A stretch of DNA of 16,409 nt from positions 1-16,409 of the forward strand of contig NZ_JAKJHX010000090.1 of NCBI RefSeq assembly GCF_021648855.1, read 5' to 3'. Each line of letters opens with the position of its first letter. The first letter of the stretch is position 1. Below are positions 8,830 to 14,429 of this stretch, piece by piece. The DNA comes from Tychonema litorale BBK16. GTDB lineage: Bacteria > Cyanobacteriota > Cyanobacteriia > Cyanobacteriales > Microcoleaceae. The position numbers were made by a program, and so were the translations under genes. The notes below the pieces were generated by a model. It saw nothing but the letters and a program-made list of their open reading frames with translations, ran no database searches and was not told the DNA's origin.

Positions 8830-8857
8830 ACACAATGTGTTATTTGTCAAACAAATA
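8830..8857. promoter_or_regulatory. Two abutting palindromes upstream of hpsA (candidate operator)
   Basis: ACACA-A-TGTGT (8830-8840) is directly followed by TATTTGT-CAA-ACAAATA (8841-8857); both are perfect inverted repeats. They lie 120-147 bp before the hpsA ATG, and the second contains TTGACA on the minus strand (8845-8850). No convincing -10 box is found at the right spacing, so a promoter is not called. The rest of 8711-8991 shows only the hpsA ribosome site. Binding by a regulator is inference. Confidence 0.35.
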
Positions 8858-8991
8858 AAATCTCCGAACCCACAACCCAGTTAACCACCGATATATTTTC
8901 CCCCGAAAGATTTGCCCAGCAAGGATTTGGGCTTAGGGAACTTCACTCTAGCCTACTTAAATCCGATTGTCAGTACCCAAGGCGGGAATTA

Positions 8992-9270
8992 GAAATAAGG
9001 AGACGGCAGTGCCGTGTCCCTACAATCAATCACCGTCTCCTCCGTTTCCGTCATTCCCGTAGGGAAACGGCACTGCCGTGTCCTCCTCCCTACAATTAAT
9101 CACCGTAGAAATGAGGAGACGGCAATGCCGTGTCCCTACAATTAATCACCGTCTCCTCCATTTCCATCATTCCCGTAGGGAAACGGCACTGCCGTGTCCT
9201 CCTCCCTACAATCAATCACCGTAGAAATGAGGAGACGGCAATGCCGTGTCCCTACAATCAATCACCGTCC
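8992..9270. repeat. 116-bp tandem array of paired palindromes, 3' of citrate synthase
   Basis: The phrase GAAAT(A/G)AGGAGACGGCA recurs at 8992, 9108 and 9224, an exact 116-bp period giving two full units and a third partial one. Each full unit has one ACGGCA(A/G)TGCCGT copy in one orientation (8999, 9115, 9231) and one in the other, starting TAGGGAAACGGCACTGCCGT (9060, 9176). They are separated by CTACAAT(C/T)AATCACCG spacers. On the minus strand the array begins within about 10 bases of the citrate synthase stop. It has no U-tracts, so it is not a set of standard terminators. No gene is supported in this stretch. Confidence 0.93.
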
Positions 9271-9278
9271 CCCTCCCT

Positions 9279-10418
9279 TTACGATCTTTGCTCGATCGGA
9301 ATATAGGACTCACCGTGAGTACCCGTATATATTTGAGTAGGACGATAGATCCGGTTTGCCTCCAACTGTTCCTTCCAGTGAGCCAGCCAGCCAGCAACAC
9401 GGGCGATCGCAAAAACTGGTGTAAACAAATCAATAGGAATTCCCATCTTCCGATAAACCAGACCAGAATAGAAATCTACATTGGCATAAATTCCTTTGTG
9501 ACCCAACTTTTCCTCAACAACCTCTTCCAACTTCACAGCAATATCGTAATAATCATCATGACCGAAGTTTTCAAACAACTTTTCTGCTAACCCTTGGAGA
9601 ATAGTTGCTCTCGGATCTTTCACCTTATAAACCCGGTGGCCGAAGCCCGTGATTTTGTCCTTGTTTTCAACGCACTTCTCCACAAAAGGTCGCACGTTTT
9701 CTACCGAACCAATTTGCTCCAACATCTCAATCACTTCTTCATTCGCTCCCCCATGGAGCGGCCCCGCCAAAGTACCAACCGCCGAAGCAATTACCCCATA
9801 AGGATCAGTCAGTGTCGAAGCAGTTACCATTGCCGAAAATGTAGAAGCATTGATAGTATGTTCCGCATGGAGAGTCAGACAAATGTCGAAAATATTAGCC
9901 AAAAGCGGGTCTGGTTCTCGCTCATTAAGCATATAAAGAAAGTTAGCCGAGTAATTCAAATCGTCCCTTGGCCGCACCGGATCATTACCCCGCCGCATTT
10001 GCTGGAACGCTGCTACCATAGTGGGAATCTTCGCTAGCAGTCGCACTACAGCTTCTCGAATATATGCTGGATTTGCCAGAGCACGGCGTGAGTAAAACAA
10101 ACCCAAAGCTGCTGCTGAAGCTTGCAGAGCATCCATTGGATGTCCTCCTTCGGGGAAGCATTTCATCATGTCCCGGATGCGATATTTGATTCGGCGGTGA
10201 TACCGAATTTCATGCTCGAAGGCTTCTAGTTGATCCTTTGTCGGAAGTGCACCCCAGATTAATAAATACGAAGTTTCCACAAAAGAACTTTTGAGTGCTA
10301 GTTCCTCGATGCTAATGCCACGATATTCAAGCAGCCCTTTTTGTCCATCTACAAAGCTAATACTGGACAAGGTAGCAGGAACACCTTCTAAACCTGGTTT
10401 GAATTCGCCGACGACCAT
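9279..10418 (-). CDS. gltA: Citrate synthase
   Basis: A 379-residue enzyme that condenses acetyl-CoA and oxaloacetate to citrate and CoA, the entry step of the cyanobacterial TCA route, in the cytoplasm. Family landmarks are clear: LHAEHTINAST (184-194), GPLHGGANEE with His222, GFGHRVYK with His261, and NVDFYSG with Asp315. His222, His261 and Asp315 correspond to the catalytic triad of known citrate synthases. Length and the short N-terminus fit the dimeric, Bacillus-like form rather than the longer hexameric E. coli form. 2-Methylcitrate synthase is a related possibility that sequence inspection alone does not exclude. The ATG at 10418 lacks a good Shine-Dalgarno sequence. The flanks are repeat-rich (8992-9270 and 10516-10611), so co-transcription with hpsA, 568 bp downstream, is unlikely. 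Confidence 0.95.
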   Translation of the reverse strand: MVVGEFKPGLEGVPATLSSISFVDGQKGLLEYRGISIEELALKSSFVETSYLLIWGALPTKDQLEAFEHEIRYHRRIKYRIRDMMKCFPEGGHPMDALQASAAALGLFYSRRALANPAYIREAVVRLLAKIPTMVAAFQQMRRGNDPVRPRDDLNYSANFLYMLNEREPDPLLANIFDICLTLHAEHTINASTFSAMVTASTLTDPYGVIASAVGTLAGPLHGGANEEVIEMLEQIGSVENVRPFVEKCVENKDKITGFGHRVYKVKDPRATILQGLAEKLFENFGHDDYYDIAVKLEEVVEEKLGHKGIYANVDFYSGLVYRKMGIPIDLFTPVFAIARVAGWLAHWKEQLEANRIYRPTQIYTGTHGESYIPIEQRS

Positions 10419-10515
10419 TTCGATACCGTATTTGTGTGAGTTTAATTTAATCTATTCACAGTACATTAGCAGAAACATTGATAGTGTCGCCGTGTTAATA
10501 AGCTCAATATCCCCG

Positions 10516-10533
10516 TAGGGACACGGCAATGCC
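10516..10533. repeat. Truncated copy of the ACGGCA palindrome family
   Basis: TAGGGACACGGCAATGCC is present, but the second half (expected GTCTCC) is replaced by TAGTCGTG. The break comes 24 bp before the GGGCGGGTT inverted repeat at 10558, suggesting a deletion or a nearby insertion. Confidence 0.75.
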
Positions 10534-10557
10534 TAGTCGTGTTTTAGGGGAGGGGGA

Positions 10558-10611
10558 GGGCGGGTTTACGAGATTGTGGGTTTTAGGCAATTATTGTCTG
10601 TGAACCCGCCC
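10558..10611. repeat. 54-bp inverted repeat (GGGCGGGTT arms)
   Basis: GGGCGGGTTTA at 10558-10568 pairs with TGAACCCGCCC at 10601-10611 (10 of 11), enclosing a 32-base loop. It lies between the stop of the SixA gene (10648) and citrate synthase. It could form a hairpin in the sixA transcript but is not followed by a U-tract. It looks like a dispersed, MITE-like intergenic element. The remaining 10419-10515 stretch must hold the citrate synthase promoter, which I could not place confidently. Confidence 0.8.
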
Positions 10612-10647
10612 CTTGTATCTACAGTTAATTGAGAATGGTGTAAGATC

Positions 10648-11148
10648 TCAGTCTTTACCCAACAAAAACTTGGGTGATAGTAAACAAAACATTTGGCTGC
10701 GACCCACCGGAGAGCCTGTTTCGGGGAGAATTAAGCCGATCGTACCTGCTTTTTTCAGGATCAGGGTGTCTTGGGTTCTGCCCCAAAGCAAAGTTTCGGC
10801 CCAGTTGCCTAAGTCTGATTGGTGACCAACTAGAGCCAAGCTGCGGCTCCCTTTCTCCTGCCACTGTTGATACCATTCTAGCCAGTTCTGGATATCTCCT
10901 GATGGGGCTAGGGCTGCGGATTCTTCGATTTGGGAACTCAGCCCTACTGTTTGCAAGATTTGGGCCGTTTGTGTGGCGCGCAATAGGGGACTGGTGAGAA
11001 TTAGGTCAAACTGAATTTCGAGTTCATACAGCCGTTGGGCGACTTTCCGGGTTTTGCGATCGCCCTCTTTGGTCAGCGGGCGTTCTGCATCTGTCGCGTA
11101 TGCTTCGGGTTCGGCTGCGATGCCGTGACGGATTAGATATAGATGCAC
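10648..11148 (-). CDS. sixA: Phosphohistidine phosphatase SixA-type (histidine phosphatase superfamily)
   Basis: A 166-residue member of the histidine phosphatase superfamily, close in length to E. coli SixA. The N-terminal MHLYLIRHG holds the phospho-accepting His8 and Arg7. Further landmarks are ERPLTKEG (22-29), LTSPLLRATQTA with Arg57, and the second catalytic His109 in ALVGHQSDLG. SixA removes phosphate from phosphohistidine on signalling or phosphotransfer proteins; the substrate here is unknown. The start is a GTG at 11148 with AAAGGA seven bases upstream; no upstream ATG serves better, and the RHG motif needs this start. The gene stands alone between repeat-filled gaps, upstream of citrate synthase, with no visible partner kinase. 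Confidence 0.85.
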   Translation of the reverse strand: MHLYLIRHGIAAEPEAYATDAERPLTKEGDRKTRKVAQRLYELEIQFDLILTSPLLRATQTAQILQTVGLSSQIEESAALAPSGDIQNWLEWYQQWQEKGSRSLALVGHQSDLGNWAETLLWGRTQDTLILKKAGTIGLILPETGSPVGRSQMFCLLSPKFLLGKD

Positions 11149-11171
11149 TGGCTGTCCTTTATTGAGATAGA

Positions 11172-11293
11172 GGAGACGGCAATGCCGTGTCCCTACTCAA
11201 AATAACATTGTAGGGATGGAATGATAGAGGAGACGGCAATGCCGTGTCCCTACCAAAAATAACACTGTAGGGACACGGCACTGCCGTCTCCTC
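11172..11293. repeat. Three ACGGCA-family palindromes, two forming a large inverted pair
   Basis: Copies lie at 11172-11196, 11229-11253 and 11268-11293. The second and third are inverted relative to each other, with 26-base arms differing at one position and a central gap of about 14 bp, so together they could form a long hairpin or cruciform. Fragments of the family (TGTAGGGATGG, 11210-11219) lie between the first two. The frame running leftwards through these repeats and the adjoining heptamers is a repeat artefact, not a gene. Confidence 0.9.
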
Positions 11294-11329
11294 ATTTTGG
11301 GTAATATTGATTCCGATGCCCAATGCCCC

Positions 11330-11382
11330 AATTCCCAATTCCCAATTCCCAATTCCCAATTCCCAATTCCCAATTCCCAATT
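11330..11382. repeat. Heptamer array (AATTCCC)n, STRR-like
   Basis: Seven perfect AATTCCC heptamers (11330-11378) plus AATT run into the TAA stop of the DHH gene (11382-11384). Related GCCCAAT units precede it from about 11318. Short tandemly repeated heptamers of this kind are known from filamentous cyanobacteria. The same heptamer in opposite orientation recurs at 14331-14365. Confidence 0.93.
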
Positions 11383-12599
11383 TAATTATGATAAACCGGA
11401 TTGTCTGTAGGACTAATTAACCTAAGCAATTTTTGCTTAATCTGAGCGTCAAACACTTCCCATTTCAGTCTTGCATAATCGCTATTTTCATTACCACCGG
11501 AAAGAAATCCCACCGGAATTTCAAAACCTCCAGCTTGACTTCTCCCACCTCCAAAAAAGCGTCCTTGAGCATCTTGACCAAAAGCTTCTTTAATGAATTC
11601 GTCAGGATCGAGAGTAAGTTTAGTCGTTCGCAGCGATCCGATTACTACTTCAATTTCCTCATCTTTATCGTGAACAATTGCATAGACAACTGCGGTATGT
11701 ACGTTCTCCTCTGTGACTAAAAAGTCTGCTGCTTGGGGAATGGAATCGCGATCGTCATAACGCAGATAGCCGACACCGGCGATGGAAAAATTGTTCTGGA
11801 CAATGCGGTGTTTGAGCGATCGCTCGATCGCATCCATCACCCACTTCGATCGAGACGACTGCAACACCGCATTCAGCAACTGCGGGTCATAAAACCGACT
11901 CAAATAAGCCGCAGCTAAAAAATCTTCCTCCTCAGCTTGTCTCAGGGCATTCGTATCCGATCGCAAACCGTGCATCAAAGCCGTAGCACACTTGATATGC
12001 TGACTCACATTACCATCGAGATTGAGGAGTCCAGCTTGCAAATACTCAGTAAAAATCGTAGCTGTCGCGCGAATTTGGGGGCGCAAATCCACAAATTCCG
12101 CATTCATTTCCCCCTGCAAACTGTGGTGGTCAATCACTGCGGCGATCGGAATTCCCGCCGACAAAACCAACTCAGTTAAGTGACAAGTCGTGCCTTGATT
12201 GTCGATAAAAACGCAGCCCTGATACACCGATAAATCCTTAGTCTTTGCCGTTTCCAAAGTCCACCTATGCAACGGCAAATTAGTCAATTTAACCAAAGCA
12301 ATATTTTCTTGGTGGCTGAGGGCACCAGCATAAACAATATCGCAGTTGATATCGTACTGTTCGGCCATTAATTTGTAAGTCCAAGCACTCGAAAGCGCAT
12401 CAGGATCTGGGAAATCTTGCAGTAAGATTAACTGGCGCTGGTCACGGTGTCGATCGAACATTTGGCGTAATTGCTCAACTTGGCGATCGGTCGAATGGTC
12501 AGAAAATCCCCTCGCGCGACCATCTTCGGCTGCAACTTCAGCTTTGGTGCGCCGTTTCCCAGGAACATTTGGGGGAACAATCTCGTTGTTGGAGTTCAT
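11382..12599 (-). CDS. DHH-family phosphoesterase (NrnA/PAP-phosphatase-like)
   Basis: A 405-residue protein with DHH and DHHA1 parts. Metal-binding motifs are in the expected order: PDPDALSSA (64-72), FIDNQGT (131-137), VIDHHSL (155-161) and GLRSDTN (211-217). The C-terminal DHHA1 substrate-binding motif is [13 protein letters not shown] (350-362), where NrnA enzymes usually have GGGHxxAxG, so the His is replaced by Arg. A polar N-terminal extension of about 50 residues precedes the core. Such enzymes cleave nano-RNAs, phosphoadenosine phosphate or cyclic dinucleotides; which one applies here is not visible. There is no transmembrane, PAS or GGDEF region, so it is not a GdpP-type c-di-AMP phosphodiesterase. 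The ATG at 12599 has no clear Shine-Dalgarno site. Its neighbours do not suggest a pathway. Confidence 0.85.
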
Positions 12600-12644
12600 C
12601 TGATTTTGCGTTAATAGCCGAAATTAGGAAACAGCAGTAGAAAT

Positions 12645-12876
12645 GAGGACACGGCATTGCCCATAGGTGTCAACTTAAGCCTGAAACGTTTGATAAATCT
12701 GGGTTTTACGCCAAGTCTAGATCCCCCTAAATCCCCCTTAGGTCGGGGGACTTTGAAAAGACTCTTGTTCCCCCGACCCAAGGGGGGCTAGGGGGGATCG
12801 AAATCTAAGAGTCAAACACCAGTCTCTGACTACATTTGACCTGATTGTTGACACTAATGGGCACTACCGTCTCCTC
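12645..12876. repeat. Nested palindromic elements: ACGGCA-family copy split by an insertion
   Basis: Outer arms 12645-12674 (starting GAGGACACGGCATTGCC) and 12847-12876 (ending GGCACTACCGTCTCCTC) pair at 25 of 30 positions. The outermost bases are the two halves of one ACGGCA-family palindrome; the inner ends (GGTGTCAAC and GTTGACACT) look like terminal inverted repeats of an inserted element. Inside it, 12720-12750 and 12769-12799 form a second inverted repeat (GATCCCCC...TCGGGGGA, 26 of 31). The whole fills most of the 332-bp gap between the DHH and HNH genes, and no coding region is supported there. Confidence 0.85.
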
Positions 12877-12898
12877 TATATTTACTTAAAATTCCTAC

Positions 12899-12932
12899 AA
12901 AAAAATCCCCGCGCTTTCGCTGACAGGGATTT
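12899..12932 (-). terminator. Intrinsic terminator of the HNH gene
   Basis: Starting at the TGA stop, the minus-strand transcript reads AAATCCC, a few unpaired bases, GCG-AAAG-CGC, GGGATTT and a run of seven U in all. This forms an interrupted stem with a GC-rich tip, followed at once by the U-tract. Confidence 0.72.
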
Positions 12933-13429
12933 CAAAGACCAATTACATATTTTTGCCATTCTTGGTGCATACCACTCTTCACGTGTTTTGTCACTTCAAA
13001 ATAAAGACCACTATAAGGTTTTCGAGGCGGATATTTGAGCAGCATTCCCGCTTCTTTCGGCGTTCGGCTGCCCTTTTTGACATTGCAGCGCATACAGGCG
13101 GTGACCAGGTTTTCCCAAGATTCGACTCCTCCGCGCGATCGGGGAATCACATGATCCAGAGTTAAGCCGTCCCCAGCGTAACTACAGTATTGACAACAGT
13201 GCGCGTCCCGGTGCAAGATATTCCGGCGGGTAAGCGGAATATCCTTATAGGGAACTCTGACAAAATGCCGCAGTCGGATGACTGTTGGTAGCGGGAAATT
13301 GGGCGCAATAAATTTCCCGTTATGTTCTACCTGCTCTGCTTTTCCTTTCAGCAACAAAACTACAGCCCTTCGCCAATTAGTGATGTTAAGGGGTTCGTAG
13401 GAGACGTTCAGCACCAGAACATTGCCCAT
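12932..13429 (-). CDS. HNH endonuclease family protein
   Basis: A 165-residue protein with one HNH domain at about residues 65-125. Two zinc-binding Cys pairs (Cys79-x2-Cys82 and Cys112-x2-Cys115) flank LDHVIPRSRGGVESWENLV, which carries the catalytic Asp92-His93 and Asn107; Asn116 follows in RCN. The N-terminal 60 residues (VLVLNVSYEPLNITNWRRAV) match a widespread bacterial and cyanobacterial HNH subfamily that stands alone and is not a restriction enzyme or homing endonuclease with known target. The domain is intact, so nuclease activity is plausible, but the cellular role is unknown. No methylase, intein or intron is nearby. The ATG at 13429 is preceded by AT-rich sequence without a strong ribosome site. 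A hairpin with a U-tract ends the unit at 12899-12932. Confidence 0.9.
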   Translation of the reverse strand: MGNVLVLNVSYEPLNITNWRRAVVLLLKGKAEQVEHNGKFIAPNFPLPTVIRLRHFVRVPYKDIPLTRRNILHRDAHCCQYCSYAGDGLTLDHVIPRSRGGVESWENLVTACMRCNVKKGSRTPKEAGMLLKYPPRKPYSGLYFEVTKHVKSGMHQEWQKYVIGL

Positions 13430-13500
13430 TGTTGATTATTAAAGATAATATTTTTCCCGATCGTAACACAGGTTCCAATTTAGGGGGGGGAGAGGCAGGG

Positions 13501-13713
13501 CTGTTTCATTCTCAGACAAATCATCATTTTGTAGGGGTAGTGCCCCCGTGCCTACCCTCCCCGTCCACGATTTTGTAGATTGTAGGGTGCGTCAGTTTTA
13601 AGGTATTTCCCATGTATAGTCAGTGTTCTAGCTGACGCACCCTACAGGCCTGTTTCATTCTCAGACAAATCATCATTTTGTAGGGGTAGTGCCCCGTGCC
13701 TACCCTCCCCGTC
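13501..13713. repeat. 65-bp direct repeats flanking a MITE-like palindrome
   Basis: CTGTTTCATTCTCAGACAAA opens a 65-bp unit at 13501-13565 that recurs at 13650-13713, the copies differing by one C in a C-run. Each copy contains a GTAGGGGTAGTGCC / GTGCCTACCC imperfect hairpin. Between them lies the inverted repeat at 13581-13646. The remaining 13430-13860 gap, between the divergent HNH and COP23 genes, has a G8 run (13483-13490) and a T13 run (13764-13776), but no gene that I can support. Confidence 0.92.
13581..13646. mobile_element. Candidate 66-bp MITE with perfect 15-bp inverted ends
   Basis: TGTAGGGTGCGTCAG (13581-13595) and CTGACGCACCCTACA (13632-13646) are exact reverse complements around 36 bp of AT-rich sequence. 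If the ends are taken as GGGTGCGTCAG, each is flanked by TA, the target duplication of IS630/mariner-type elements. It encodes no protein, so any movement would need a transposase in trans. Mobility is inferred. Confidence 0.65.
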
Positions 13714-13860
13714 TTAGTCGTCTGGATTTTGGACTGGATTTTGGATTGGAAAGACTTACCAAATTTTTTTTTTTTTGCTAAATCCCTAATCTTCCCGGCA
13801 AGCACCAGTCTAACTTTTTAGAGTATGAATAACCTGTGATCATCCGCCTGATTAATCCCC

Positions 13861-14322
13861 ATGAAATTTCGGCTCTTAAAGTCAGTTTTTAGCGCATCAA
13901 TTATGGCGATCGCCCCTATGATAGCAAACAGTCCCGCTTTTGCTCAAACAAGTTCATTCTTCTGCGGCGCTGCGGGTAGCCATCCAGCCACAATTGCTGA
14001 CCAACAAAGCAAAAATATTCCCGTTATCTTATGGGTGACAGACAACTATTTCAATGAATCCGGCGAAGATGCGATGACTCGGTGTACACGAGTCTCAGGA
14101 ATTCTCAATAATTCCCAATCCCAGGGAAACTGGGACAACATTATCACAGTAGGTGGATCTCGTACAGGTCAACCTACTATTTGTGCAGCCAATCCTCAAG
14201 ACGGTTCCTGTAGATTATTATATCAGATACCGAAAGGCCAAAATCCTGAACAAGCCCGACAAGAACTATTAAGAAGAATCAAAAACCCTAACTTAAGTAT
14301 TCCACCTGTCAAGGTAAATTAG
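13861..14322 (+). CDS. COP23-family secreted protein (circadian oscillating protein family)
   Basis: A 153-residue protein, the only plus-strand gene. A signal peptide is clear: basic start (MKFRLLK), hydrophobic core, and SPAFA before Gln29, giving likely cleavage after Ala28. The mature part has the COP23 pattern: FFCGAAGSHPATIA, IPVILWVTDNYF, then RCTRVSGIL, WDNIITVGGSRTGQPTICAA and CRLLYQIPKGQNP. Four Cys (35, 75, 108, 117) could form two disulfides. COP23 was named for a membrane-associated cyanobacterial protein with circadian abundance; its biochemical role is unknown, and circadian control of this copy is not shown by the sequence. Mature-region length is typical or slightly short. 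There is no clear Shine-Dalgarno site before the ATG. It converges with the WD40 gene, separated by heptamer repeats. Confidence 0.8.
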   Translation: MKFRLLKSVFSASIMAIAPMIANSPAFAQTSSFFCGAAGSHPATIADQQSKNIPVILWVTDNYFNESGEDAMTRCTRVSGILNNSQSQGNWDNIITVGGSRTGQPTICAANPQDGSCRLLYQIPKGQNPEQARQELLRRIKNPNLSIPPVKVN

Positions 14323-14330
14323 TTATTGCG

Positions 14331-14426
14331 AATTGGGAATGGGGAATGGGGAATTGGGAATTGGGCATAGGGCATAGGGCATTGAAACCAACAACAGTCA
14401 ACAGTCAACAGTTAACAGTTAACAGT
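14331..14426. repeat. Two adjoining heptamer arrays (AATTGGG-type and CAACAGT-type)
   Basis: 14331-14379 is seven heptamers (AATTGGG, AATGGGG x2, AATTGGG x2, CATAGGG x2). After a short gap, 14392-14426 is five heptamers (CAACAGT x3, TAACAGT x2). The CAACAGT unit matches the STRR type I recall from filamentous cyanobacteria. They fill the space between the convergent COP23 and WD40 genes and end four bases from the WD40 stop. Confidence 0.92.
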
Positions 14427-14429
14427 CCA

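Noticed and set aside
8999..9255. ACGGCA-family palindromes as intrinsic terminators of citrate synthase
   Set aside because: The hairpins are plausible, but no U-tract follows any copy, and the same element occurs in both orientations and in tandem.
8992..9270. CRISPR array
   Set aside because: The whole 116-bp unit repeats, including what would be spacers, and no cas gene is present. The same applies to 1-282 and 16308-16409.
9594..10037. Plus-strand frame of 147 residues across citrate synthase
   Set aside because: It is the antisense shadow of conserved active-site regions of citrate synthase and has no domain of its own.
11159..11380. Minus-strand frame encoding [14 protein letters not shown]
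   Set aside because: It consists wholly of AATTCCC heptamers and palindrome repeats, with no independent coding signal.
13620..13805. Minus-strand frame of 61 residues between the HNH and COP23 genes
   Set aside because: It covers one half of the MITE-like element, a direct repeat and a T13 tract; the Lys-rich product comes from that low-complexity DNA.
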